DNA of 64,000 nt from NCBI GenBank assembly GCA_019794795.1, contig JAIMFC010000002.1, positions 187,860 through 251,859 on the forward strand. The letters are read 5' to 3'. Both the position numbers and the translations under genes were made by a program. Source of the stretch: Streptococcus gallolyticus (GTDB lineage Bacteria > Bacillota > Bacilli > Lactobacillales > Streptococcaceae). Positions 17,687-28,400 of the stretch are shown in pieces. The notes beneath the pieces were generated by a model. The model did no database searches. It was not told the origin of the DNA and saw only the letters and a program-made list of their open reading frames with translations. The stretch's first letter is position 1, and each line of letters starts with the position of its first letter.

Positions 17687-18043
17687 ATGTACACATTTTA
17701 TGAATATCCGAAATGCACGACTTGTCGCGCGGCTAAGAAGGAGTTAACCCAATTGGATTTGGAATTTGAAGCCATTGATATTAAGACCAATCCGCCTCAA
17801 GTAGAAATATTACGTGGTCTTTTGGAGAATTCACCTTTGGAACTGAAGAAGTTCTTCAATACTTCAGGAAATAGCTACCGCGCATTAGGCCTCAAAGACA
17901 AGTTTGACAGTTTGTCGGTAGACGAAGCGTTGGCGCTATTAGCTAGCGATGGCATGCTGATTAAGCGACCAATTCTGATCAAGGATGGCAAGGTCTTGCA
18001 GATTGGCTATCGGACAGAATATAAAGAGTTAAGCTTAGACTAG
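17687..18043 (+). CDS. ArsC/Spx-family thioredoxin-like protein
   Basis: 118 residues. N-terminal FYEYPKCTTCRAAKKEL carries a C10-x-x-C13 redox pair, followed by FEAIDIKTNPP and, near the C-terminus, LLASDGMLIKRPILI, which match the arsenate-reductase-like YffB/Spx superfamily. It could be a glutaredoxin-type reductase or a distant Spx-like regulator. The usual Spx RPI motif is present as KRPI, and no arsenic genes are nearby, so arsenate reduction is doubtful. The ribosome site AAAGGAG is strong, and the gene lies one base after ogt, suggesting a shared stress role. Confidence 0.85.
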   Translation: MYTFYEYPKCTTCRAAKKELTQLDLEFEAIDIKTNPPQVEILRGLLENSPLELKKFFNTSGNSYRALGLKDKFDSLSVDEALALLASDGMLIKRPILIKDGKVLQIGYRTEYKELSLD

Positions 18044-18147
18044 TTTTATTTATAACATACTGAAAGCAGGGAGAAATCTTTGTTTTTTGTATTGATTTGG
18101 GACGAAGACTTTGGTAGAATGGTCACTAAAAAATTGGAGACTATTTT

Positions 18148-20088
18148 ATGAAAAAGAAGAACATAGTTGCTCTTGGTGGTCTTGTGACTCTTGCTGCCCT
18201 TGCTTTAGGGGGCTATGTCTACCAGAAACAGTCTCCGTTACCTCAGAAGGATTTTTATAAGTTTGTTAATCATGACTGGTTGAAGAAAACGGAGATTCCC
18301 AAAGATGATGTTGAGATTTCTAGCTTTTCTGAATTGCAGGCGAGTATCGATGAGGAATTGGTTAAAGATTTGCAGGACATCGCTGAGGGAAAATTGACGA
18401 CCAATCAGCCAGCGATGGAGTCAGCTGCTAAATTTTACAATCAATTAGCGGATGAAAAGACTCGGGAAAAATCTGGAATGGAGGCTGGTAAGCCCTATTT
18501 GAAGGATATTGAAAATTTGCAGTCCTTGGAGGACTTGAAGAAGGTAGCTAACCAGCGCTTAGAAATGGGCTTGGTCATGCCATTTTATTCGACGCCAGAG
18601 GGGAAAAAAGTCTAGTTTCATGGGCCTAGCTTGATTTTAGAAGATGCTTCCTATTATGAGGATGAAAAAGGTAAGAAAGAATTACTGTCTACATATGAAA
18701 GGTCAACAGTTGAACTTCTTCAAAGCTATGGTTACTTAAAACAAGAGAGTCAATAATTGGTAAAGGACAGGCAGGAATTTGACCAAATCCTACTCAAGTT
18801 CTTATCAAGTGGTGAAGAGGAAAAGAGCTGGTCAGCCATGGCTAAAATGCATGATACGTTTCGCCTAGATGAGATTGCTCGTCATTTTGTTCAGCAAGTG
18901 GAAAAGGTTCATATTGATGATTCGGTCTATTTTTCAAATCTTAAGCAGATTTTAAATGAAAAGAATTTTCCTCTCATCAAGTCTTGGTTGTTGGTTGTAC
19001 AGGCTCGAGATATGGCTTATTACTTGACACCAGAAGCAAGTGATTTGGTACAGGAAACTTCTCTCAAGCAGTACGGGGCAAGAACAACGACGTCAGTCAA
19101 GAAACAGGCCTTGGCCTTGGTGGAGGACTCCTTTTCAAAAAGTATCAGTCATCATTATCGTCAACAACACCAGTCTGACCAAACGGATCAGGCAGTTTCG
19201 GACATGGCAGAGGCCATTCGTCAGGTGCATATCAATCGGATGAAGAAGAATGACTGGATGTCTGAGCAAACTAAAACAGCAGCCCTTGAAAAATTAGATA
19301 AATTGAAAATTGTTATTGGCTATCATGATCAAGCTACTCTTTCGGAAAATGATTTGCAGGTAGATGAGACAGCTAGTCCGTTAGAAAATCACTTTGCTCT
19401 TAATAAAGCGCAGTTGACTTACCAGCGCCAGCATTTTTCAGAAAAAGTTGATCGTGGTGAGTCGTTGCTGCTAAATTATATGGTAAATGCATTCTATAGT
19501 CCTTTAGGAAATATGATTTATCTGCCAGAGGATATTTTGAATGCACCATTTTTTGATAGTCAAGCTAAAAAAGGGACCAACTACGGAGCCCTTGGAAGTA
19601 TTATTGGTCATGAAATGACGCATGCCTTTGATCCACAGGGAGCCAATTACAATGCGGACGGTAAATTTGGAATTTGGTGGCGTTTGGAAGATTATCAAGC
19701 CTTTCAGAAAAAGACTTATGAATTTATCTACCAATGGGATGAGTTGACCTTGAATGGAAAGCAGTTGCAGGGCAAGCAGTATTTACAGGAAAATATTGCA
19801 GATGCAGGTGGTTTGTCGGTAGCTTTGGAGGCATATGGAAAGGCAGATCTTGCTTTCTTTGAAGGTTATGCTAAGACCTACGCTGCTAAGCAAACTCCAG
19901 AAAATCAGGAGTACTTGCAGAGATTTGACTCACATGCCCCAGCTAGTTTGCGGGTTAATCAGCAGTTGAAAAATATGGATGTCTTCTATGAAGTCTACGA
20001 TATTAAAAAGGGGATGCCATGTACTTACCACCAAAAGAACGCATCTCTCTTTGGTAAAAAAGAATCTGAAACAGTTGTCCCAGACTAG
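18148..20088 (+). pseudogene. pepO: PepO-like M13 metalloendopeptidase, interrupted
   Basis: The start is ATG 18148 after TTGGAG. The N-terminus has a membrane anchor (VALGGLVTLAALALGGYVY) and PepO-like KDFYKFVNHDWL. One frame runs through the whole gene but contains TAG at 18613-18615 and TAA at 18754-18756. Between and after these the protein sequence continues in the same frame. The zinc motif HEMTH (in IIGHEMTHAFDPQGANYN) and ENIADAGG are intact. Near 20018 one G is missing from a G run: restoring it would give DAMYLPPKERISLW and a stop at 20055-20057, the expected M13 C-terminus; without it the frame runs to 20088 with an unrelated tail. Three independent lesions make a functional enzyme unlikely, unless fragments are translated separately. 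Confidence 0.87.
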
Positions 20089-20089
20089 T

Positions 20090-20752
20090 TTAGATATACT
20101 TGCTCGCTTCTTTGATAGATAAGGGGGCGAGTTTTTCTTTGTGTTGCTGAAGGAAGGTACGCACCCAGTTGGGATTGACTTTGGAATAATCGCGCAGGGC
20201 CCAACCGATAGACTTGTTGATGAAAAATTCTTTACTACCAAGGTTGAGAAGAATAATTTTTTCAAGTAGGTCTGTATCGGTCTTTTCTTTGCGACCAAGT
20301 TGGTGGTCAATAGCAAGGCGGCAGAGCCAGAAATCCTCTGACTGAGCAAACTCGAGCATGAGATCACGAATGCGGTCATCAACGATATTACCAAAAATCC
20401 TATCTAAGCTATCAATGGAATCCCACCATTGGTGACTAGTTGCGTAGGTGAGGAGCTTTGGAATATCATCGAAGGTCAGAAGTGTTTGCTGGGATTTCAA
20501 ATAGTCACAGACAAAATAATCTAACTCGCGATGAGGAAGATTCCAAGCCAAATCCAGCAAGTCCCAGTCCAAGAATTTAGCCTTTTTATCTGCTGCGATA
20601 ATATCCTTATAAAGTAGTCGGCGGGCAGGCGTACGGACGCCGAAGAAGGAAAATTGATGACGGAGGTAAGCGGACATGGCTTCTGCGTCTTTAGGATTTG
20701 CTGCCGCTTCAAATCGATTTACTAAGAGATTGTATTTTTCTTGTGTATTCAT
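20090..20752 (-). CDS. AlkD-like DNA alkylation repair protein
   Basis: 220 residues from ATG 20752, downstream of AAGGAAA; a TTG at 20776 is a longer alternative. An all-helical HEAT-like-repeat protein with FFGVRTPARRLLYKDI, WDLLDLAWNLPHRELDYFVCDYL, HQWWDSIDSLDRIFGNI and KEFFINKSIGWALRDYSKVNPNWV. These match the AlkC/AlkD glycosylase family, which removes 3-methyl- and 7-methylpurines without base flipping. The conserved W and D residues of the pocket are present. It is convergent with the broken pepO and ends two bases from its frame. Confidence 0.9.
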   Translation of the reverse strand: MNTQEKYNLLVNRFEAAANPKDAEAMSAYLRHQFSFFGVRTPARRLLYKDIIAADKKAKFLDWDLLDLAWNLPHRELDYFVCDYLKSQQTLLTFDDIPKLLTYATSHQWWDSIDSLDRIFGNIVDDRIRDLMLEFAQSEDFWLCRLAIDHQLGRKEKTDTDLLEKIILLNLGSKEFFINKSIGWALRDYSKVNPNWVRTFLQQHKEKLAPLSIKEASKYI

Positions 20753-20887
20753 TGTTTGAATTATTTCCTTTTTCAAATGAGTAATAAGGTATTATATGAT
20801 GAAAGTGGTGGTAAGTCAATTCTTTTGTCCAAGCCTGTCGCCGTCTTTCTAGCGCCAGCCATGTTATAATAGAGAAAAGGAGAAACT

Positions 20888-21517
20888 ATGGTTTTATCAA
20901 AAAAGCGTGCTAGAAAAGTATTAGAAGAAATTATTGCCCTTTTTCCAGATGCTCAGCCAAGTCTGGATTTTCGCAACCACTTTGAGTTGGTGATCGCAGT
21001 TCTCTTGTCGGCTCAAACGACAGATGTTGCTGTTAATAGGGTTACCCCAGCTCTATTTGCTGCTTATCCAACGCCTCAAGCCATGGCGGAAGCTAGTGAG
21101 GCTGATTTGGCAAAATACATTGCAAGCTTGGGGCTCTATCGCAATAAGGCGAAATTTATGAAAAAATGCGCCCAGCAGTTAGTTGATGACTTTGATGGTG
21201 TCGTACCACAAACGAGGAAAGAGTTAGAGAGTCTGGCAGGAGTGGGGCGTAAGACGGCAAATGTGGTGATGAGTGTGGGATTTGGCATTCCAGCCTTTGC
21301 CGTAGATACCCATGTGGAGCGGATTTGCAAGCACCATGATATCGTGAAAAAATCAGCGACACCGAGAGAAGTGGAAGACTATGTCTGTTCGGTTCTTCCA
21401 CCTGAAAAATGGTTGGCAGCTCACCAAGCCATGATTTATTTTGGGCGTGCTATCTGTCACCCTAAAAATCCAGAGTGCCACCAATACCCGCAATTATATG
21501 ATTTTTCGGATTGTTGA
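20888..21517 (+). CDS. nth: Endonuclease III with degenerate iron-sulfur motif
   Basis: 209 residues. A DNA glycosylase/AP lyase for oxidised pyrimidines. Helix-hairpin-helix LESLAGVGRKTANVVMS contains the catalytic lysine, and AFAVDTHVERICKH the catalytic aspartate. At the C-terminus C-x6-C is kept (CHPKNPEC), but the third [4Fe-4S] ligand position is Tyr (HQY) and the fourth is out of register. The cluster is therefore probably absent. The start is ATG 20888 after AAAAGGAG. It is followed by a hairpin terminator. Confidence 0.93.
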   Translation: MVLSKKRARKVLEEIIALFPDAQPSLDFRNHFELVIAVLLSAQTTDVAVNRVTPALFAAYPTPQAMAEASEADLAKYIASLGLYRNKAKFMKKCAQQLVDDFDGVVPQTRKELESLAGVGRKTANVVMSVGFGIPAFAVDTHVERICKHHDIVKKSATPREVEDYVCSVLPPEKWLAAHQAMIYFGRAICHPKNPECHQYPQLYDFSDC

Positions 21518-21576
21518 GAGTGAGATAAATGAGATTTTAACCACTGCGTTTTATGTTCCAATCAACATCAATAAAG

Positions 21577-21605
21577 GAGCTAGACTTGTTGCCTAGCTCT
21601 CTTTT
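21577..21605. terminator. Terminator between nth and the XRE regulator gene
   Basis: Stem GAGCTAG / CTAGCTC with a 9-base loop followed by TCTTTTT. It is shared by convergent genes. Confidence 0.85.
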
Positions 21606-22192
21606 TATGGAAAAAGCCATAACACCATTAGTGAACTAATGATGGCTAACAGGGCGCAAGCTAAAGAAAATGCTAGCACAATGAGTGGTTTTGGATAGGG
21701 ATATTTAGCCTTTTCTTCCCGTTTTTCTATAGTATCAAGGGTTCGTCCCTCGGAGATGGCGACAATTTCTTTATAGGTTTGTACATCATATTTCTTTTTA
21801 AAGGCTTCAATGCGATTGGCATAGAAAGATAGGGGAATGAGCAATAAAGCCCAGAGAAGGAAACCCCACCAACCTAAAAAGTGCAGTAGCGGAAAGGCGC
21901 TAAGAGCGGAAATAATCATCAATGCCAACATATAATAGGTATCGTGACTGAGCCTGTCTTGTTCTTGATGAGTGATGATGATTTTCATTTCTTCCAAATC
22001 TCCTTTTATAAGAGTATCAAGAGTCACTTGAAAAATCTGACTGAGGAGTAGCAAACTATGAATATCGGGATAGGTTTTATCATTTTCCCAGTTTGAAATA
22101 CTTTGTCGACTGACATATACTTTTTCAGCCAGTTCTTCCTGTGAGAGTTGTAGTGATTTGCGGTAGTTGACAATTTGCTGACCAAGTTTCAT
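21605..22192 (-). CDS. XRE-family regulator with C-terminal membrane segments
   Basis: 195 residues. An HTH_3 domain occupies residues 1-65 (IVNYRKSLQLSQEELAEKVYVSRQSISNWENDKTYPD). A linker leads to a C-terminal part with about three hydrophobic helices (YMLALMIISALSAFPLLHF, WGFLLWALLLIPLSF, LIVLAFSLACALLAIISSLMVLWLF). Membrane-tethered XRE regulators of this layout are common in streptococci, but their ligands are mostly unknown. The gene stands alone between nth and exoA with an AAAGGAG site. Targets cannot be inferred. Confidence 0.85.
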   Translation of the reverse strand: MKLGQQIVNYRKSLQLSQEELAEKVYVSRQSISNWENDKTYPDIHSLLLLSQIFQVTLDTLIKGDLEEMKIIITHQEQDRLSHDTYYMLALMIISALSAFPLLHFLGWWGFLLWALLLIPLSFYANRIEAFKKKYDVQTYKEIVAISEGRTLDTIEKREEKAKYPYPKPLIVLAFSLACALLAIISSLMVLWLFP

Positions 22193-22320
22193 ATTTTTCT
22201 CCTTTTGATATCATTAGTGTACTCATAGAAGCCATTTTTGTCTATCAAAAGTCTTTTACATCTAATATTGTTAGCTTTTTTATAGTTTATCACATAGTTG
22301 ATACGAGGTTGACAAGAAAA

Positions 22321-22346
22321 ATTCCCTATCAATGAGATAGGGAATC
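22321..22346. terminator. Terminator of exoA
   Basis: Perfect 10-bp stem ATTCCCTATC / GATAGGGAAT with loop AATGA, located just after the exoA stop on the minus strand and followed there by a T-containing stretch. Confidence 0.8.
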
Positions 22347-22349
22347 TGT

Positions 22350-23177
22350 TTATAATTCAATTTCTAAGACAATCGGTGTGTGGTCTTGACGAGCACCAGA
22401 GTCAATCATATCAGACTTGGTAATCTTGTCAGCAAGGCGGTCAGAGGTCAACCAGTAGTCGATTCTCCAGCCCGTATTGTTGATTTTTGAGGTCTTGCTA
22501 CGTTGTGCCCACCAGCTGTAAGCATTCAAGATATCACCGTGCATGTGGCGGAAGGTATCGGTAAAACCTTTTGATAAGAGGTGGGTAAAGCCAGCTCGTT
22601 CTTCATCGGTAAAACCTGGGGAACGGCGATTACTGTTTGGGTTTGCCAAGTCGATTTCCTTGTGGGCTACGTTGTAGTCACCTGTTGCGAGGACAGGTTT
22701 TTGGGCATCCAATTCTGCCAAGTAAGCTGCGTATTGGACATCCCAAATTTGACGGTCTTCCAAGCGTTTCAAGCCGTCACCAGCATTTGGTGTGTAGACT
22801 TGTGTGACGAAGAAATTGTCAAATTCCAGCGTAATGATACGTCCCTCTGCATCCATGGTAGTAGGAGCACCGATTTCAGGGAAAGTGATAGTAGGTGTCC
22901 ACTCCTTGCGGTAGAGAAACATGGTACCTGCATAGCCTTTGCGGGCTGGCTCTACAGATGAACGCCAAGCAACCTCGTGATTTGGGAAATAGTCAGATAA
23001 GATTTCCAAGTGTTTTTTGGTAGGCCCTTTGGCAGAGAGTTTAGTCTCTTGAATGGCGATAATATCTGCATTTTCAGCTACAAGTGTATCAATAACAGCG
23101 CGTGAGAGGAGGGCGCGTGGCGAATCGCTGGTAAGAGCAGCGTTGAGGGAATCGATGTTCCAAGAAATGAGTTTCAT
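22350..23177 (-). CDS. exoA: Exodeoxyribonuclease III
   Basis: 275 residues. An AP endonuclease/3'-5' exonuclease of the EEP superfamily. Motifs are MKLISWNIDSLNAAL, IIAIQETKLS (metal-binding Glu), VYTPNAGDGLKRL, TGDYNVAHKEIDLANP (catalytic D/N), YSWWAQRSKTSKINNTGWRIDYW and ARQDHTPIVLEI (catalytic His). It works in base excision repair downstream of glycosylases such as the nearby Nth and AlkD-like enzymes. Length and motifs are complete. Confidence 0.95.
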   Translation of the reverse strand: MKLISWNIDSLNAALTSDSPRALLSRAVIDTLVAENADIIAIQETKLSAKGPTKKHLEILSDYFPNHEVAWRSSVEPARKGYAGTMFLYRKEWTPTITFPEIGAPTTMDAEGRIITLEFDNFFVTQVYTPNAGDGLKRLEDRQIWDVQYAAYLAELDAQKPVLATGDYNVAHKEIDLANPNSNRRSPGFTDEERAGFTHLLSKGFTDTFRHMHGDILNAYSWWAQRSKTSKINNTGWRIDYWLTSDRLADKITKSDMIDSGARQDHTPIVLEIEL

Positions 23178-23203
23178 AATCTTTCCTTTATTTTTTTTGA
23201 TAT

Positions 23204-23668
23204 TTAACGGAGTTCGGTCTGGTAGCCGTGGTCTAGATGTCCACGATAGTAGAGTTCAGATAGGTCAGGATTTTCCATGACTTCCAGCATGGTCAGAAGG
23301 TCACCTGCGGTATTATCTTTGGTGAGAGAAGATTTTGGGAGCCATTTGACTTCACCTTCTTCAGAAGAGCGAAGTGTCCCGCTGAATTGATTAGTACGGT
23401 AGAGAAAGACTAAGTAGCGCTCGTTCTCACGAGTTGTCCAATTTTTCATACCGACCAGACGAGGATTTTCAATGGTTAGCCCTGTTTCTTCATAGACTTC
23501 ACGGACGACCGCTTCATGGAGGGATTCATCCCCTTCAATATGACCACCAGGAAAGGCAATCCCATGCCAGCTATAAAGCTCGGCAGGTCGATCTTGGACG
23601 ACTACGTTTCCATTTTCATCCTCGATAAGGCACATATTGGTCAAAATAACAGGCTGGCTTCTACTCAT
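23204..23668 (-). CDS. NUDIX hydrolase, MutT-like
   Basis: 154 residues from ATG 23668, which has an AAAAGGAG site; the longer frame from 23704 has none. The Nudix box GGHIEGDESLHEAVVREVYEETG matches G-x5-E-x7-REVxEExG. N-terminal VILTNMCLIEDENGNVVVQDRP and AFPGG suit an 8-oxo-dGTP diphosphatase of the YtkD/MutT group that cleans oxidised nucleotides, though substrate cannot be fixed. It follows exoA on the same strand and they may share a transcript. Confidence 0.88.
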   Translation of the reverse strand: MSRSQPVILTNMCLIEDENGNVVVQDRPAELYSWHGIAFPGGHIEGDESLHEAVVREVYEETGLTIENPRLVGMKNWTTRENERYLVFLYRTNQFSGTLRSSEEGEVKWLPKSSLTKDNTAGDLLTMLEVMENPDLSELYYRGHLDHGYQTELR

Positions 23669-23741
23669 AGGAACTCCTTTTCTATACTGGACATATTTTA
23701 CCAAAAATATGGATTGAGTGCGAGCGTGAGTGATTGAAAAA

Positions 23742-23820
23742 CTATTTAGAAAAATTTCGAAATAGTTCTTGACGATTAAAAAAGAAGGAGTATAATCTAT
23801 TTAGAAGAATTTCAAAATAG
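23742..23820 (+). promoter_or_regulatory. sdpR-type promoter flanked by twin operators
   Basis: Promoter TTGACG (23769-23774), 16-bp spacer, TATAAT (23791-23796). Two near-identical 24-bp palindromes (22 of 24 bases equal), each CTATTTAGAA...AAATAG, lie at 23742-23765 and 23797-23820, one touching the -35 and one touching the -10. The arrangement fits cooperative autorepression by the ArsR-type protein encoded just downstream. Confidence 0.75.
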
Positions 23821-23835
23821 ATAGGAGGACAATTC

Positions 23836-24114
23836 ATGGCATTCGCAAAAACGTTTAAGGCATTATCAGATCCCGTCCGCCGAGATATCTTAACCTTATT
23901 GAAAAATGGACACCTGTCAGCAGGAGATATCGCCTGCCAATTCGATATGACGGCGTCGACCATTTCCTATCATCTCAAACTGCTCAAACAAGCAGATTTG
24001 ATTATGGAAAGACGGGAGAAAAATTTTATTTATTACGAGCTGAATACCTCTGTTTTGGAAGATATTCTGGTCTGGATTTCTGATTTGAAAGGAGATTCTC
24101 ATGAAAATCAATAA
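23836..24114 (+). CDS. ArsR-type autorepressor (SdpR-like)
   Basis: 92 residues, a winged-helix repressor: KTFKALSDPVRRDILTLLKNGHLSAGDIACQF followed by TASTISYHLKLLKQADLI as the recognition helix. No metal-binding cysteine pair is visible, as in SdpR-type members. The ribosome site is GGAGG and the gene overlaps the next one by 14 bases. In Bacillus SdpR represses sdpRI and is sequestered at the membrane by SdpI when a toxin is present. The same logic is plausible here and the twin palindromes are its likely sites. Confidence 0.88.
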   Translation: MAFAKTFKALSDPVRRDILTLLKNGHLSAGDIACQFDMTASTISYHLKLLKQADLIMERREKNFIYYELNTSVLEDILVWISDLKGDSHENQ

Positions 24115-24736
24115 AAGATTATTAGTACTGACTTCCCTTATTTGCCTCCTACCAATCGTTTTTGGACTCTTGGTCTGGAAACAATTACCGACTCAAGTTC
24201 CAACACATTTTGGATTTTCGGGAGAGGCAGATGGCTATTCGAGCAAGATTGAAGCGGTATTTATCCTGCCTCTCATTTTGCTGGCACTACATATTTTTAC
24301 CATTGTTTTTACAGCAATCAGTCCCAAATCAAGTAATGTCGGTCCTAAAATAACCAAGATTATTTACTGGATGCTTCCTCTACTAGCCCTGTTGGTCCAA
24401 GTTAGCACCTTTTTAGTGGCACTTGGTTATCTGAAAAATCCTAGTCAACTGATTATTGGCTCTATCAGTCTGCTCTTTATTATCTTAGGGAATTACTTGC
24501 CAAAACTTCGTCAAAATTACACTGTTGGAATCAAGTTGCCTTGGACCTTAAATGATGAGAAGAACTGGAATCGCACTCATCGTATGGCAGGAAAAGTTTG
24601 GGTCGTTTGCGCTAGTCTGTCCTTGCTGACTTGTCTATTTCCAACCCTCACTCCTTATATTTTTCTGCCAAGTATTGCGCTGATGATCTTGGTGCCGGTG
24701 ATTTATTCCTATCAGATTTCAAAAAAAGAAGCCTAG
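24101..24736 (+). CDS. SdpI-family membrane protein
   Basis: 211 residues with an N-terminal DUF1648 region (VWKQLPTQVPTHFGFSGEADGY) and about six transmembrane segments, then GNYLPKLRQNYTVGIKLPWTLNDEKNWNRTHRMAGKVWV, the SdpI signature. SdpI in Bacillus gives immunity to the SDP toxin and acts as signal sensor. No toxin gene adjoins, so this may be an orphan immunity or stress sensor pair. It is translationally coupled to the repressor. Confidence 0.88.
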   Translation: MKINKRLLVLTSLICLLPIVFGLLVWKQLPTQVPTHFGFSGEADGYSSKIEAVFILPLILLALHIFTIVFTAISPKSSNVGPKITKIIYWMLPLLALLVQVSTFLVALGYLKNPSQLIIGSISLLFIILGNYLPKLRQNYTVGIKLPWTLNDEKNWNRTHRMAGKVWVVCASLSLLTCLFPTLTPYIFLPSIALMILVPVIYSYQISKKEA

Positions 24737-24752
24737 AAAATTAGGCTTCTTT
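24728..24752. terminator. Terminator between sdpI-like and kinase genes
   Basis: Stem GAAGCCTA / TAGGCTTC with loop GAAAAT; it overlaps the stop codons of both convergent genes and has T/A tracts on both sides. Confidence 0.85.
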
Positions 24753-25379
24753 GCGTACGTCATTCATTTTTTCTGAAATCAAGTCAAATACTTTTTCCCA
24801 ATCAGTGTCTTTCATGACATCAAAATGATCGGTATCAATCATCATTTTAGGGCTGTAATCATAACGGTCATACCAATCTTGATAATGAGAGTGGAGGAGT
24901 CGATAGTAGTCTTCTAGTCCATTTTCAGTAGTTGGTTGCTCGAAGGAACGTCCACGTTTTTTGATATTATTCATAATATGGTCAAAGCTACCATTGAGGT
25001 AAATCAACAAATCTGGTGCTTTTTTAGGAAGTCCGTCGATTTCCTCCATCATGTTATCCAATAATTCAAGGTAGAGATTGTATTCTTCTTGGCTAATATT
25101 TCCTTGTAAGGTATTGATATAGGTGAAAAGAGCATCTTCGTAGATAGAGCGGTCCAAAACATTGTCATCTGCCAGATAGGCCTCTTTGATTGATTTAAAC
25201 CGTTTGTTTAAGAAATAAATTTGTAAAGCAAAACCGTATTTATCTGGCTCTTCATAATATTTATCTAAAATAGGATTGTTGTCTACTGGTTCAAAAAAGG
25301 CTTCCGTTCCCAATGCTTCAGCCAATCGAGATGTGTAGGTTGTTTTTCCCACACCGATCATGCCTGCTAGTATTATCAC
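24741..25379 (-). CDS. Deoxynucleoside kinase (dGK/dAK type)
   Basis: 212 residues. P-loop MIGVGKTTYTSRLAEAL near the N-terminus, FFEPVDNNPILDKYYEEPDKYGFALQIYFL, the DRS motif in VLDRSIYEDALFT, and lid-type arginines KKRGRSFEQ. This is the salvage deoxyadenosine/deoxyguanosine kinase family of lactic acid bacteria, phosphorylating deoxynucleosides with ATP. The start lies immediately at the GTGATA context with a GGAGGTAC site. It is divergent from metG with about 270 bases between. Confidence 0.9.
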   Translation of the reverse strand: MIILAGMIGVGKTTYTSRLAEALGTEAFFEPVDNNPILDKYYEEPDKYGFALQIYFLNKRFKSIKEAYLADDNVLDRSIYEDALFTYINTLQGNISQEEYNLYLELLDNMMEEIDGLPKKAPDLLIYLNGSFDHIMNNIKKRGRSFEQPTTENGLEDYYRLLHSHYQDWYDRYDYSPKMMIDTDHFDVMKDTDWEKVFDLISEKMNDVRKEA

Positions 25380-25621
25380 GATAGTGATGTACCTCCGAAT
25401 ATGATGTTATAGTTGAGCGTTTCAAATGGTAAGATTGAAACAACCACAATAGATTGTATAATCCTTACAATTATAACACTAAATAGGAATTTTACAAGGG
25501 TAGTGTAGGGAAGGTTTGTCTTGGTTTGTTACGGATACCTTGTGGTGTGGACTATAAAAATCACTGGAAATATGGTAAAATGTTTCAGTTAGGGAATAGT
25601 ACTTGCTCTATCTCCCGATGA

Positions 25622-27670
<2,049 letters not shown>

Positions 27671-27727
27671 GAAATAATGAAAACAGCGGTTTTTAGTGCC
27701 GTTGTTTTTGATTGACATAGAGTAAAA

Positions 27728-27771
27728 AACAAAACAGACTAGAACTTTCGTTCCAGTCTGTTTTGTTATCA
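27728..27771 (-). terminator. Terminator of the small membrane protein gene
   Basis: Arms AACAAAACAGACT / AGTCTGTTTTGTT pair perfectly over 13 bp. On the minus strand the stem is followed by TTTTTTAC. A weaker hairpin for metG lies just upstream near 27678-27715. Confidence 0.85.
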
Positions 27772-27774
27772 GTT

Positions 27775-28023
27775 TTATAAATTTTGTAAAGCAGGTACGA
27801 TAATAAAGATTGTAATGACCATATTTGCGACAACTAAGACAAGGCCGATGATGTTGAGGATTATCTCTAATTTGTAATCGAAATCAGAGTTTTTCTTGCC
27901 GTTAAAAGCGAATACCAGGCCGATGATTCCACAAATCAAACCGACGATAGGCAAGAGGATACCACCAATAATAGAAATAATTCCAAGCACAAGTGGTGCA
28001 ACTTTTTTCTTTTCTTGAATCAT
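27775..28023 (-). CDS. Small two-helix membrane protein, DUF4190-like
   Basis: 82 residues with a strong AAAGGAG site. Two transmembrane helices (LVLGIISIIGGILLPIVGLICGIIGLVFA and LEIILNIIGLVLVVANMVITIFII) are joined by a short polar loop GKKNSDFDYK. The glycine-rich first helix resembles DUF4190-type proteins. No function is known. It is monocistronic between metG and the pullulanase with its own terminator. Confidence 0.75.
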   Translation of the reverse strand: MIQEKKKVAPLVLGIISIIGGILLPIVGLICGIIGLVFAFNGKKNSDFDYKLEIILNIIGLVLVVANMVITIFIIVPALQNL

Positions 28024-28339
28024 AAAAAATCTCCTTTAATTTACTAGTGTTTAGTATACCATCTATTTATTTGAAAGTCAAATTATTTTTATACAGAATA
28101 AGCTAGCGGAGTAGGAGTCGTTATCTAAATAATACTGAGGGATCACATGCTTAAGATGTTGAATGGGGACAGTTGATTATGTGTTTAAGGGAATCCGTTC
28201 TTTTTTGAAAAGACATCTAGCGTTTACCAAGGTATGGAAAATTATCGTTGAAAGAAGTGTGCGTATTTTCAGTATGTGTAGAATAAAAACATGAATATTT
28301 AATAGGTATTTTTAGGAAAAAATCGAAATCACTTTCATA
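28024..28339. other. Intergenic region before pullulanase promoter
   Basis: About 320 bases without a credible ORF. It should contain the minus-strand promoter of the small membrane protein near 28040-28075. I see no repeat or strong hairpin in the rest. Confidence 0.5.
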
Positions 28340-28368
28340 TTGAAAACGTTTGCACTAAATGCTAGAAT
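28340..28368 (+). promoter_or_regulatory. Pullulanase promoter overlapped by a catabolite-responsive element
   Basis: TTGAAA (28340-28345), 17-bp spacer, TAGAAT (28363-28368) preceded by TGC. A CcpA-type cre, TGAAAACGTTTGCA (28341-28354), overlaps the -35 element, so glucose-dependent repression is expected. The ribosome site is GGAGGG before ATG 28401. Confidence 0.8.
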
Positions 28369-28400
28369 AACTTTGACATTAAATCTATATCGGAGGGCTT

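Noticed and set aside
23742..23820. CRISPR-like repeat
   Set aside because: Only two copies exist, each palindromic and placed exactly around a promoter; operators explain them better.
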